Assembly (NCBI GenBank): GCA_030704615.1 | Contig: CM060734.1 | Coordinates: 45,464,042 to 45,524,041 of the forward strand | Length of the DNA stretch: 60,000 nt | From: Takakia lepidozioides | Taxonomy: Eukaryota; Streptophyta; Takakiopsida; Takakiales; Takakiaceae | Reading direction: 5' to 3' | Shown here: piece by piece, positions 45,315 through 56,010 of the stretch | How the letters are laid out: each line of letters starts with the position of its first letter | Numbering within the stretch: position 1 is the stretch's first letter | Made by a program: the position numbers and the translations under genes | The notes under the pieces: generated by a model | What the model was told of the DNA's origin: nothing | The model's database searches: none | The model's input: the letters and a program-made list of their open reading frames with translations, nothing else

Positions 45315-47257
45315 TCGTCAAACCTCCGCCAAGCGTGCACGTGCACGCCCAAGCACTCGAAAGCAAGTCTGGTGTGTGCACGTCGCACATTGGTATCAAA
45401 GAAGACGCGCTCTTGCTTTCAATTTCAAATGCCGTTGACGACACCTTAATTTCCCCCTCACAGAAAAAGAATTGAGTTAGTGCACACACCTATACAGCAG
45501 ACGTTTCATTGCCTCCTCGCCATTGTACTGATGATCGAAATCTTTAGATCGAAGAATCCTTCCCTCCTTCTTGAACTCCCGGAAAAATGCATACTTCCAG
45601 AGCTCTCTTCTCCATTTACGAACGTAGGACTCAAACTTGATGCTGGGAGATGTCATGGTGATTTTGTAGTCTAGTAGTGACTTCTCCAATGTTTCAATGG
45701 CCCGCTTCTCCAGCTGCAAAAACAACGATGTACCCTCAGTGGTTGAACCCAAAAACCAGTGAAGTCATTGCGAACAATGTGGAACGTTTGAAAATTCTTA
45801 CCTGCCTCTAGAAGGTAGCTTTATGCAACCATGTCTCAAATGCACGGTCGCTCATAGGTGTTACCACTCTTGTCTCAGGGTCCCTATGCGGTTTTGGGAA
45901 ATTGTTGGTGTCCCGGACGATTGGATCCGAGTTCCAGATTTCGAGCCACCTCACTTTTTGAGCCAGCTCAACCATGGAAATCGACAGACGGTGGATCTTT
46001 TCCTGTGTCATCTCAAGCTTGGTGGACTTGTTCCAGTGTATCCGAATCTGCTCCAGAAACCCCTTTCCCAACCCAGGGTCAGCAATTCGTATGTGCTTGT
46101 CAAACGCACTTTTGAGGTTTTTCCTCGCCGTATCCATCTCATCTTTCAGTTTGGTTCCATCCCGTTCACTGTTATCTCTTCCTCCGGAGTAGTGGCATAA
46201 TACTCCAGCTTCGCTCGCTCTCTCTCCAGCATCCGCAATTTCTTGCTGTGACACAAGAACATTGGCCTATTATTACATCTTCAATCCAAAATGAAAGAAA
46301 ACTCAAGATTGAAAATGAACTAGTCTTACCGCGTATAAGTACTCGAGGAAAGCTTCCTTTGTCAGATTGTACCAAGTTTCAAACTTCTTGATTGTTTGGC
46401 ATTTCTTCAGTGTCTCCGCAGACAAGACGCTGACGAATGTTTCCAACGGCATGACTCCTATACTTTGCATCCGAAACAATGTATGCACTATATTCGTGGT
46501 GACGTGTGATGTCTCCGTGCCCCTGCATTGAAAGCAAATGAGTACAAGAATCTTGAAGCGAGGGACTTCATGTAGTTCATAAAAGAAAACCAAACAAGAC
46601 TTACTTGTTGACATCGTGCATGGCAGTCAGAAGCTGTGTTATTCTGCCTTGTGGATCCAAAACCATTGACAGTACTCGGTGATGCCAGTCTTTGTTGTCG
46701 GCATACATTCTCGTGATATATTCCATCCAGGCAACCAAACGGTGATTACCATCCCATACGAAGAACATCTTCCCCATGTACTGCCTGTGAGATGGGTTAT
46801 AGGAAAGCTCTGCCTCAAACTCCGAATTCACCTCATTCCAAAGCGGATCCCAACCGGCCGTAATCTCTTCGTCAACCATTTTCTCTGATCCCTGGATATC
46901 TGTCACTGAAACGTAAAAAACTGTGGAGCCCTTCAAGTACCCGTGGATGAAATCACCCTGAAGCTTCTTGATATCATGATGCAAGGTTGGACGAACGGCA
47001 GGCATGGAAATCATTCTGCATAGGGGAATCATAAGAGTGTCATCCCGAACTTCCATGGAATTTATGACCTTTTTGGAGTTTACCTTGGAGGTGTACATCA
47101 GTGAATGCACTTTATCTTCGTAATTGTCAAATGGGTCTTCATCTTGAGTATCAGGAGCAGATGTCTCCTGTGCAGGCTGGCTTTCCCCCGCCTTCTTCCT
47201 TTTTTTTTGCATTCATTTGTGTTTTCCCACAACATCAAGGTCTAGTTGATAGCACAG

Positions 47258-49102
47258 AATAAAGTGTCGTCAACGATGCCTTAATCTGCCTCCTTATTTC
47301 TGTTTAAAACACTCATTCCATATGACTACTCTCCACACCCGAATCTCTTCCTCTATGCATCGAAGTCCACTTTGTACACTCCAGATTAAAGTATCGTCAA
47401 CGATGCCTTAATCTGCCTCCATGTTTGTATTTAGAACAGCCCTACTCACCACTAATCCGGTTTATATCTGCTTCAAAGTATGCCTGGAAAGTGTTTTTGA
47501 CAGGCCAGATTAAGGTGTCGTCAACGATGCCTTAATCTGCCTCCTTATTTCTGTTTAAAACAGCCCTTCTATGACCATATTCCCCACCCCTGGTCGTGTT
47601 CCTCTCTGTTTCAAAGTATCCCCAGGAACTGCTTTTACACTCCATATTAAGGTATCGTCAACGATGCCTTAATCTGCCTCCTTCTTTTATGTCCTATACA
47701 TCCCTCAAAGTGCAGACTACCCACCACTAATCCTGTTTATATCTGCTTCAAAGTATGCCATGAAAGTGTTTTTGACAGGCCTGATTAAGGTGTCGTCAAT
47801 GATGCCTTAACTTGCCTCCTTATTTATGCTTTAAACAGCCCTTCTATGAGATGGTTTTTCACCCCTGATCGTGTTCCTCTCTGTTTCATAGTATCCCTAG
47901 AAACTGCTTTTACACTCCATATTAAGGTATCGTCAACGATGCCTTAATCTGCCTCCTTCGTTTATGTCCTAGACATCCCTCAAAGTGCAGACTACCCACC
48001 ACTAATCCTGTTTATATCTGCTTCAAAGTATGCCATGAAAGTGTTTTTGACAGGCCTGATTAAGGTGTCGTCAACGATGCCTTAACTTGCCTCCTTATTT
48101 ATGCTTTAAACAGCCCTTCTATGAGATGGTTTTTCACCCCTGATCGTGTTCATCTCTGTTTCATAGTATCCACAGAAACTGCTTTTACACTCCATATTAA
48201 GGTATCGTCAACGATGCCTTAATCTGCCTCCGTCGTTTATGTCCTAGACATCCCTCAAAGTGCAGACTACCCACCACTAATCCTGTTCATATCTGCTTCA
48301 AAGTATGCCATGAAAGTATTTTTGACAGGCCTGATTAAGGTGTCGTCAATGATGCCTTAATCTGCCTCCTTATTTCTGTTTAAAGCAGCCACTGAATTTT
48401 GATACTCTTCACCTTGGATATTGTTCATCTCTGCTAGAAAGTCCACTGAAAACTCGGTTTCACTCCAGATTAAGGAATCGTCAACGATGCCTTAATACCA
48501 CTCACATTTATGGTTTCGAACGTCCCCTCACTAGTCAGACTATCCACCCCTAAACCTATTCATCTCTTCCTCAAACTATGCCTCTACGTACATTTTACAA
48601 GCCAGATTAAGACATCGTCAACGATGCCTTAATCGTCCTCCATGTTTCAGAAAAAAACAGCCACTGTGTTCCTCTCTGCATCAAAGTATTCGGAAAACGG
48701 ATTCTAACTCCCAGATTAAGGTATCGTCAACGATGCCTTAATTCCCCTCCTCATTTCTGTTTCAGATATCCCCTCACTGTGCAGACTACCCACCTCTCAA
48801 ACACTCAACCCGGGAATGACAGACTATATTAAGGTGTCGTCAACGATGCCTTAATCTGCCTGATTCATTCTGCTTCAGAAACCCCCTCACTTTGCCGACC
48901 AGTAAGCCTGTTCGTCTCTGTTTCGAAGAAACCCTGGGAATAGCAGAGCAGATTAAGGTATTAATCTGCATTCTTCATCCTGCTTCAAAGTCCACTCATA
49001 CAACGGAAGCTTGTGCTTTAATCGTGATCCTCTATGTTTGAAAGAAAACCCTCAATATCTGAATGGCTGACCAGATTAAGCTATCGTCAACGATGCCTTA
49101 AT
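47258..49102 (-). repeat. Left palindrome array: 15 copies of a ~28-bp dyad, ~137-bp period
   Basis: The core TATCGTCAACGATG or TGTCGTCAACGATG is flanked by the arms ATTAAGG and CCTTAAT. Centres lie at about 47272, 47398, 47522, 47659, 47797, 47934, 48072, 48209, 48347, 48482, 48619, 48728, 48841, 48958 (collapsed to its arms) and 49088. Between 47522 and 48619 the step is 135-138 bp. A 275-bp higher-order unit with two palindromes repeats three times (47.5-48.36 kb). The asymmetric centre is GTCAAC in every full copy. The array lies in intron 2 of gene A. Confidence 0.93.
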
Positions 49103-49642
49103 CAGCCTCCTTCTGTCCGTATCAAAGTCTTTGAATAACCCACCAGCCTTGTCTTCTATGCTTCAAAAAACCATGGCAGACTTCGAACTTTAGCACCTCT
49201 TTTCTGCTTCACAACAACCCTCACAAATGAGAATGGGCAAGCTAGAACAAACCTTCGCAGGCTTTGGACGGCCGCTGGAAGACCCCTTCTCCGCAGGTCG
49301 CATTGTTCCTTGCACTTGTGTCTTCCCCTTCACTCGTGGCTGTGTGTCCACTGGCTGCTCCACTGTTGCCACAGCCCGCTGCGGAGAGTGAACCCTGGGC
49401 ACCTCCTCCTCAGTCACCATGTTGACAACCACTTCAGGGTTCTGGTCTGGTGCGTTCTTCTCGGCTGGTAACTCTCGGAGACTCTCCTAGGCTTTCTTCC
49501 GTTTCCTCTGAAAAACATCACACATTGTTTGAAAGACAAATCAGGCCCATTTTAAGCTTGTGTTGACGACACCTTAATTTGGCACTACATTGGAACATGA
49601 GGGAAATAGAGAGGAGGGTAAGGCGGGGAGGATGCGATTGCA

Positions 49643-49670
49643 GATTAAGCTGTCGTCAACGACATCTTAA
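49643..49670 (-). repeat. Single palindrome copy in intron 1 of gene A
   Basis: 'gattaagctgtcgtcaacga' followed by catcttaa. It has the same orientation as the left array, but its right arm carries CATCTTAA as in the right array. A half copy (TTGACGACACCTTAAT) lies nearby at 49562-49578, and another at 45434-45450 near the end of gene A. Confidence 0.8.
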
Positions 49671-50176
49671 AATGCAGGGCATACTTCGATGGCTCCACCA
49701 GTTTTTATCTCTAACAATGCAAAAACAAACTGAACTATGCATCACAATGGTGGTGCTACCTGAAGGAGACTCTGTTCAGCGTTGTCCGTCTCCAAATCCA
49801 TTGCTCGCATGTTGCCTCCCACTTGTGCCTTGTCCTTCAACGCCCGCAAAGACAGCGCTGTGTTGGATGGGTGCTCCCGGGTATTCATGGCCACCTGCTT
49901 CGTTACGACCTCCTGCACAGGAGTAACATCACTGCCTGGCATGCCTTCCTCCTCTCTTATAGGTGGCATTCTTTCCATCCCAGCCTCACGCAAAAGGGGA
50001 AGTTCCAAAAGCTCCTCCAGCTGCTTTTCCACAGACGGCTCCGCAATTCCCCTATTCTGTAACTCTTCGCCAGCAGATCCCTCCCCTTCACGGTCATTCT
50101 CCCCCTCGGAAAGATCAAGCGCCCTCCGAGTCGTCCTCATCCTCTTTCTCGCTTTCAACCTCTGCCTCGCCGACAT

Positions 50177-50773
50177 GTAGTAAAGAGACTTCCTACGCGT
50201 CCTCTTCTTTGCACTAACAATGACGTTCTTGGGAGGTTCCAGTGTGAATAGTTCGAAATGACACTAACGGGACACTCATCTTCCAACACTCCATTAGGGT
50301 CCACGAAACAGATGGATGGATGGCGGTTGGGGTTTCATCTCCAAAATCATCCGTTTAGGATTATCCCAAAAAACAGAAACGGCTCTTAATTGACTTGTTC
50401 GAATTGCGGCTGGGGGGGTTGTCTGCTGTGCAATTGGGAATGGCCAACTGGCATGGACCATCATTGCCGGTCTGGGCCCTTTTAGTGGAACCTCTGCATG
50501 GAGACCACGTACCCGTGGGTGTCAGTTGGTGTTCCACCAACATAGAGGTCGTTATGGAATGGGTTGCGGGTTTGTCCGAGGGAAATATGTCATTGTCAGA
50601 AAATTGAACGCACCCTCGTAATTCTTAATACTGCTGAGCTGTTTCTAGGGCGGCGAAATGCTGTAAGATTATCATGAGAATGATGGAAAAGAGAAAGTAC
50701 ACTGTGCGAAGATAAGCAGTATAAACACAGAATAGGAGTCCCCCACATTGTCCAGTGTGCTTCATCCCAGTCC
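50177..50773. promoter_or_regulatory. Shared divergent promoter region of genes A and B
   Basis: 597 bp separate the two start codons, with transcription pointing outward. A TATA box is seen for gene B (50720-50725). No clear TATA was found for gene A. No full palindrome copy occurs in this interval. Confidence 0.5.
50720..50725 (+). promoter_or_regulatory. TATA box candidate for gene B
   Basis: TATAAA in the context 'gcagtataaacac', 49 nt upstream of the start codon at 50774, a spacing that would give a short 5' leader. Confidence 0.5.
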
Positions 50774-52192
50774 ATGCGTACCATGTCTCCCACCTCAGAC
50801 ATGGTAACAATGTACTCCCCTCTGCAAGCCGAGTACATGAGCGCCGTGGCCGACGACAATGGCCTGACCATTGTTGAGGAGGATTTGATTTGCATAACAT
50901 TCCGCTTTGAGCCAGGGACCGTCCATGTGGTCAGAGAGGTGTACGACAGTAGTGGGAAGGTCGAGGGAACGCAGGTTCAGAAGCCGCATAAACAGGATGG
51001 TCGAAGAGAGTGGAGAGTTCCACCCGCCAAGTACCGCGTTCATGGAGATCAGAGACGCCTTTCATCGGACACTATACTCACGCCCGGAACAGCAGCTTCG
51101 GTGGCGCAGGCGCCAAAGTTGGTCCCCATCAAGACAGAAGAAACTACCTCCACGACATTTGTCGAGCTCTCGGACAGTTCGGAAGACGATGTCACGGAGG
51201 TCCCTCTTCCTACGAACCCTCCTATACTGGTAGACCCCGATGTCCAGGAGATCATTAGTGTCATTCCCAAGTTGCAGTCGTTGAGAGGGTTGCCAGGATG
51301 CAAGAGCGATGTGAGAGGCATTGTTTGGGAAACACAGCGGATCCAAAGAGCGAAATTTCTACCCCCTTACTTTGATGGAGACATCGTTTTTGAACTGCCA
51401 CCTCCGACGTCATGTGGAGGTTTGGCTGGACTCATGGTGGGCATGGACAAGAAACACGATGGACACCCATGGTGTCGGACTAAAACTTCCAATATCTGTA
51501 ATCCGCATGGCCTGAAGTTTCGGAGATCCATTTGCACTGGGCACTTGCGTTGTGCAAATTCGGATTGCCAGCATTTCCAAATGGCCGGTGTGGCAAATGA
51601 GACGGAGTGGGAGGGAGTCTGCGACAACCCATTTCAAGTAGGGTGTGCTCCTCCAAAGAGCAGTTCTGTCGTTTGCAAGTTTTGTAAAGTCGTGCCACAA
51701 TGCATGGCGAAATGCAATGCACGGATGTACTACGTGCTGCACCGTATCAACCACCTCACATGGGCTTGTATCCATTTTGGCACCCATGCCCATCCAGTGT
51801 CGCGAGGAGATTGCAGGGAGAGTGTTGAGATAGTGCGTTCGCTGCTTCAGCAAGAATTTCAAAATGCTCCCACTGCATCACCATCAGCCATTGCTATGGT
51901 AGCAAGCAAAGGCTTCCTACACAAACATCTGCTGGGGGAGTCAGACGAGACAACGACTAAGTTTGATAGTGCATTGCTTGACTTTGTGATGGACCATTTC
52001 TCAACATTAGCTTCTCCAAATGCTCGTTATCAAATCAACGTCCTTAGGACTGGGGCAGACAACAAAGGATATGTAGATAACATCCTAGAATTGAAGCGCA
52101 GAAGTCGATACGACTTCATCCAGGATAGTGTTTTCCCAGGACAGGGGTCCCTTGATATGCTCCACTATCGCGAGTTCACCAATGTTTCTTAA
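50774..52192 (+). CDS. Gene B: Cys/His-rich zinc-finger protein, N-terminal part of a transposase-like family (single exon, 472 aa)
   Basis: Uninterrupted frame. About residues 1-110 are a novel N-terminus and 111-160 an acidic Ser-rich linker (ELSDSSEDD). Residues about 210-345 are a metal-binding region: GHPWCRTKTSNICN, RRSICTGHLRCANSDCQHFQ, VCKFCKVVPQCMAKCNARMY, ending WACIHFGTHAHPVSRGDCRE. The C..C..C plus final HxH layout recalls FLYWCH/WRKY-GCM1-type fingers of MULE-like transposases, and the next block (FVMDHFSTLASPNARYQINV ... FPGQG) recalls large uncharacterised families of seed-free plants in which a catalytic region follows. Here the frame stops right after FPGQG-SLDMLHYREF, so the catalytic part is absent. 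Its last codons are part of a sequence repeated at 52450 in the downstream array, so the 3' end was probably truncated by rearrangement. Confidence 0.72.
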   Translation: MRTMSPTSDMVTMYSPLQAEYMSAVADDNGLTIVEEDLICITFRFEPGTVHVVREVYDSSGKVEGTQVQKPHKQDGRREWRVPPAKYRVHGDQRRLSSDTILTPGTAASVAQAPKLVPIKTEETTSTTFVELSDSSEDDVTEVPLPTNPPILVDPDVQEIISVIPKLQSLRGLPGCKSDVRGIVWETQRIQRAKFLPPYFDGDIVFELPPPTSCGGLAGLMVGMDKKHDGHPWCRTKTSNICNPHGLKFRRSICTGHLRCANSDCQHFQMAGVANETEWEGVCDNPFQVGCAPPKSSSVVCKFCKVVPQCMAKCNARMYYVLHRINHLTWACIHFGTHAHPVSRGDCRESVEIVRSLLQQEFQNAPTASPSAIAMVASKGFLHKHLLGESDETTTKFDSALLDFVMDHFSTLASPNARYQINVLRTGADNKGYVDNILELKRRSRYDFIQDSVFPGQGSLDMLHYREFTNVS

Positions 52193-53110
52193 TTTGTCCA
52201 CTATTGGAAATGAGACTAGTCACTCTTCATGGATCCACTTTGATCAAGTAAACCCAAACCTTTCCCCATTTTTGGGCTTTTTATTTATTTATTTATTTAA
52301 TTTAATTTTTGTCTCTTATCGTATTTGGTGAAATTCCCATGTCTAAACAAGGCATGGGATTAAGATGTCGTTGATGACATCTTAATTCGTGCTTCCCTGA
52401 GCAGGATTACAGCTCCCCCCTATGGTTCTCTCCAGCCAATCTAATTTTATATGCTCCACTATCGCGAGTTCACCAATGTTTTAATAGATCCACTAATGCA
52501 GTCAGTCTTCATGGATCCACTTTGTTCAAGTAAACCCAGCCCTTTCTCCATTTTGGGGCTTACATATATATATATATATAGTGATTTATCCTGTTTGGTG
52601 AAATTCCCATTTTCAAAGAGGGTAGAGGATTAAGATGTCGTTGACGACATCTTAATTTGTCATTCCCCGAGGAGGGTTACAACTCCCCCCTATGGTTTTT
52701 TCCAAGCCAGATTTATTTTCTTGCAACGATTTTCATGGGTTCATTTCTCATGCTGAGCATGCGATTTAAGATGTCGTTGACGACACCTTAATGCCTGGTG
52801 CATGCGCTTGCTGATCCCTCACGAGACATTCATGGATCCACTTTGTTCAAGTAAACCCAAGCCTTTCTCCATTTTTGGGCTTACATATATATAGGGCAGG
52901 GGATTAAGATGTCGTTGACGACATCTTAATTCGTCATTCCCTGAGCAGGGTTTCAACTCCCCCTATGGTTTTTTGCAGGCCACATTTTTCTTCTTGCAAC
53001 GATTTTCATGGGTTCATTTCTCATGCTGAGCATGCGATTTAAGATGTCGTTGACGCCACCTTAATGCTTGGTGCATGCGCTTGCTGATCCCACAGGAGAC
53101 ATGCTCATAC
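52157..53110 (+). repeat. Right palindrome array: 5 copies, ~272-bp units, opposite centre orientation
   Basis: The core GATGTCGTTGACGACATC is flanked by ATTAA and TTAAT arms. Centres lie at about 52373, 52642, 52778, 52916 and 53051. Steps are 269, 136, 138 and 135 bp, the same spacing as the left array although the sequence between palindromes is different. The asymmetric centre is GTTGAC in every copy, the reverse complement of the left array. Units also repeat 'ttcatggatccactttg.tcaagtaaaccca', 'atgctgagcatgcgatttaaga' and 'tgctccactatcgcgagttcaccaatg'. Confidence 0.9.
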
Positions 53111-53339
53111 AGTCCTCCATAGTCCCCTCATATGGATAATTTCTCATCCGTGCTTCATCCAACGTTCATCCATTACACTTTTACGTCCATCCCAAATCCA
53201 TTAATCCGTGAATGTATCATCGTGCATTCGTGCCATTTTGTCGTCATAGAGCCTATCTGTCTTTGGTCCGATGGAGCGGAGACTGCGTCTTTGCAGTGAA
53301 GTTGGCGTCCACGGAAATAGGCCCACTTGTCCCCACGGT

Positions 53340-53450
53340 TTTGGGGTCCGAAAGCGAAATCTGCTCACGCTTTGATTCTGCTCACGCTTCGGGGAATCTG
53401 CTCATGAATCCAGGAATCTGCTCATAGGTTCTGCTCACGGCTTTGCTGCC
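53340..53450 (+). repeat. Short repeat of 'tctgctcacg'
   Basis: 'aatctgctcacg', 'attctgctcacg', 'aatctgctcatga', 'aatctgctcatag', 'gttctgctcacgg' follow one another within 100 bp. Non-coding. Confidence 0.7.
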
Positions 53451-54290
53451 CTCGATGAACTACTCCATCCATTGCTCCGCAGCCACGACCCAGCACCCCT
53501 TATGCGTCATTGGTATGCTCTCGTTGTCTTTTCCTTCATGTGCCTACTGACTCTATATTGTATGTCCATCTCTCCACTTTGCCCTGTTGGGAATCAACAG
53601 GGGCACGGTCTCACCCAATAGTGGAGTTAGAGATAGGAAAGATGAAGGTCAGGGCTGTGAATGTTGGCTTTTGCTGGGGATCAGCCTCCGGAGGCAGCCT
53701 CAACTAGAATTCAGCTTTGAACAAGTGATTCACAACGGAGCAATACCTTTTCAAGCACTCAATAGCTATAGATTCCCCTAGCCTGCAATATTTGTCAAGT
53801 GAGTCGGCACTTGCTCCATATGCCAACATTCTTCAAGTAGCAGTTGTTTTTTGATAGGGATTCAATCCCGGTTTGCCACATGCATCATACCTTTGTGTGA
53901 AAACAGGATCATAGTTTGCAACAATATCTCGAATTCGGAGGAAAAACTTCATTCTCATCCGATATCGTCTTCTGAAGATTTTTCCGTCATACATATGATT
54001 CTCACAGAAGTAATCTTTGTAAATTCTCCGGTGTCCTTCAACATGGTCTCTTGCAAGGTTGGGCCTCCTACCAAGCTTACTCTCGCCCCTAACAGTAGGT
54101 TCAGGTTCGAATTAGTGAAGAGCAGTCCCTTGAAGCAACATATGGATATCGTAATCCAAGTCAGCAGAGTCATCAGTGAGCTCTCTCATCAACTGTGCTT
54201 GCCTCTGCCTCCAAATTAATTAGGTCCATGTTCTCTCCCCAATGAAATTCAGCACGATCCTATCCAATTTCAGTATGGGTGTTCATAAAC
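53451..54290. other. Intergenic DNA, no recognised gene
   Basis: Plus-strand frames at 53510-53781 and 53851-54219 (122 codons) show no family signature; the latter has no splice or promoter support. Confidence 0.35.
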
Positions 54291-54296
54291 TTCTAA

Positions 54297-54640
54297 AATA
54301 TTCTGAAGAGAATCAATATCCTTGTAAGAATAAAAAGAATCAAAGCTTACAAATGGGAAACAATGATGATCGTTCCAAGGACAATAGAGACCAAACATGA
54401 ATAAAAAAAACAGAGATGAACAAGAAGAAAGTTCACGAACAACTTTCAAGAACCAGATATTCTGAAGAGAATCAAGTGGGGAAAAAATTCAAAGCTTACA
54501 GCCATGAAGACCTGAGATTCTTGTTCCAAGGAGAATAGAGACCAAACATGAATTAAAAAAACAGAGACGAAGAGACGAAGAAGAAAAAAGTTTACAAAGA
54601 GCTTTTGAGAACGAGATATTCTGGAGAGAATCAAGTGGGG
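54297..54640. repeat. ~160-bp tandem repeat, just over two copies
   Basis: 'atattctg.agagaatcaa' starts copies at about 54298, 54458 and 54616. Each has 'caaagcttac', 'aatagagaccaaacatgaa' and 'acagaga.gaa'. Purine-rich on the plus strand; open frames on the minus strand are by-products. Confidence 0.8.
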
Positions 54641-54689
54641 ATAGGAATAGCAGGTGTGGCGCAGCCTGGAGCCACCATGTGGCATCCGC

Positions 54690-54960
54690 AGACTGGCTAG
54701 CCCAACTTGACGTTGGATTTAGCATGACCCCGGTGGACGTTATTTCGCCGGTCTCATGTACCGAGATGCATTAAATCCACGCCAAACTCCATGCCATGAG
54801 CAGCTCGGCGGGGCCCGATGGCGGGATACCGTTGGAGATGCTCTTACAAGGGCTTTGACATCTAGGGCAAGGGCGGCTTCCTCAGCACTAGAGTTTCTGA
54901 CTTGTACTTTCAACGGAAGATTCACCCCCCACGGATTGGGGTTGTGGCTTGCCGGCTGAT
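54690..54960 (+). pseudogene. LINE reverse-transcriptase fragment (N-terminal RT region)
   Basis: The plus frame reads DVGFSMTPVDVISPVSCTEM, stop, then LHAMSSSAGPDGGIPLEML. This resembles the region just before the first RT motifs of plant LINEs (E..AL..M...K.PGPDGIP.E). A shifted frame continues to 54959. It is short and disrupted. Confidence 0.5.
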
Positions 54961-55662
54961 GGTGACTTCAACTAGCGGCATTACCCTACTGGACTCAAAC
55001 ATTAAAGCTTATCTAAAGGTTTCATTTTAAAAACAAAGGGGGATTGGAGCCCTTTTGAACTACATCAAAAATGTAAGGAAAGAATAACCTTACAAAAGCC
55101 ATAGAGGCTGAGAAACGAGACACTGTTCTAAGCCAAGAGTTGAAGACAGAGAAACTGAAAGAGAGAAGATTAACCAAGGACCATTGAGACCCAAGAGTAT
55201 AAATAATGGATCTAGTAGAAGATTGGGAGAGAGGACTAAAGACTGCATCTCTTGCGTTTAGGCGGATCGAAAGACAACTACGCCTTGGATTTGCCATTTC
55301 GAAAGCTTCGACGATGTTGCCAGTTCACCTCTGAGTCTTCAGGCTCGATCGGGGAACGCCTGGCACGAACTGAGCTGCCAATAGGAAGGGATGGAGTCGT
55401 CCATTCGATTCTCGAGTTCGAAATTCTCTTGCAGATGACTCGCCCTTTCGGCCCTCAAGAGTTGTCAACGGTCGAAAGCTAGGGTTCTTCTTCTATCCCC
55501 GCACTTGCGAAGAGCTATAAAAAGCACAACCCACAATTTGCAAGCCTCGGACATATTAAGTCTGAGTGAACCCTGCACAACACCCTCAGCAGACAAGGAA
55601 AGTCATTTTGAAAGAGCAATGAGTATCTAGATTTCCTGCATATATGCCAAAGGACAAGCCTC

Positions 55663-56010
55663 CTAAGGGACTCCCACACTAGATAATAACAACAAATGGC
55701 CCCTTCGTTGATGTTCAGAAGCAAGGTTGAGGTAGAGAAGCTCAGGTGCATATTCCAATTGGAATAGAAAGAGGCAGCATGATGCCAGACATGTCACAAA
55801 AGTAGCAAAAGGGCAGTGCACAAAATAATGTTCAATGTTCTCCACCAACTGAAGATTGCATGTAGAGCATTGAAAGGGAGCATCAGAGAAAATGGCCCCT
55901 ACTGGCACGATTCTATTAAGCAATAATTTTGACGATAAGTGCTTCTTCCAGATATCCGCCCAGACAGGTTTCCAAGAGACAGGGTGCAGGGCAGGAACTT
56001 CGCAGTCCAT
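55663..56010 (-). pseudogene. LINE C-terminal fragment with zf-RVT domain
   Basis: The minus frame reads WKPVWADIWKKHLSSKLLLN, then APFQCSTCNLQLVENIEHYF, then VHCPFA. This is the W..IW...L.SK pattern plus CxxC...E...H.F..C of the LINE zf-RVT domain. The RT domain is not present next to it, and its orientation is opposite to the fragment at 54690. Confidence 0.72.

Larger units (their letters stand above)
45477..50176 (-). pseudogene. Gene A: DGNHR-motif protein of a palindrome-flanked element (six exons, two in-frame TAG)
   Basis: Exons with consensus splice sites: 50176-49760 (start MSARQRLKARKR, basic then acidic), 49507-49253, about 47212-46605, 46522-46330, 46245-45802, 45713-45477. Phases fit from exon 3 onward. 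Exon 3 holds the most distinctive block: GKMFFVWDGNHRLVAWMEY, then WHHRVLSMVLDPQGRITQLL. The DGNHR motif recalls ParB/Srx-like folds and uncharacterised proteins of seed-free plants; no catalytic claim is made. Exon 2 begins RKRKKA, TAG, ES and exon 3 begins KKRKKAGES with similar following text, so one end is a partial duplicate. A second TAG lies in exon 5 at ATF-TAG-RQ just before the donor. Intron 2 contains the palindrome array. It is probably a decayed copy. Confidence 0.68.

Noticed and set aside
47258-49102. Regular repeats and spacers reminiscent of a CRISPR array
   Set aside because: Plant nuclear DNA with spliced genes around; spacers are ~110 bp and themselves repeat in a 275-bp unit; no cas genes. 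It is a palindrome array, not CRISPR.
50361-50900. Short frames in the promoter region between genes A and B
   Set aside because: All under 100 codons, both strands, no motif; the region is better read as a shared promoter.
53851-54219. 122-codon plus-strand frame as a gene
   Set aside because: No homology recognised, no splice or promoter support, lies in repeat debris.
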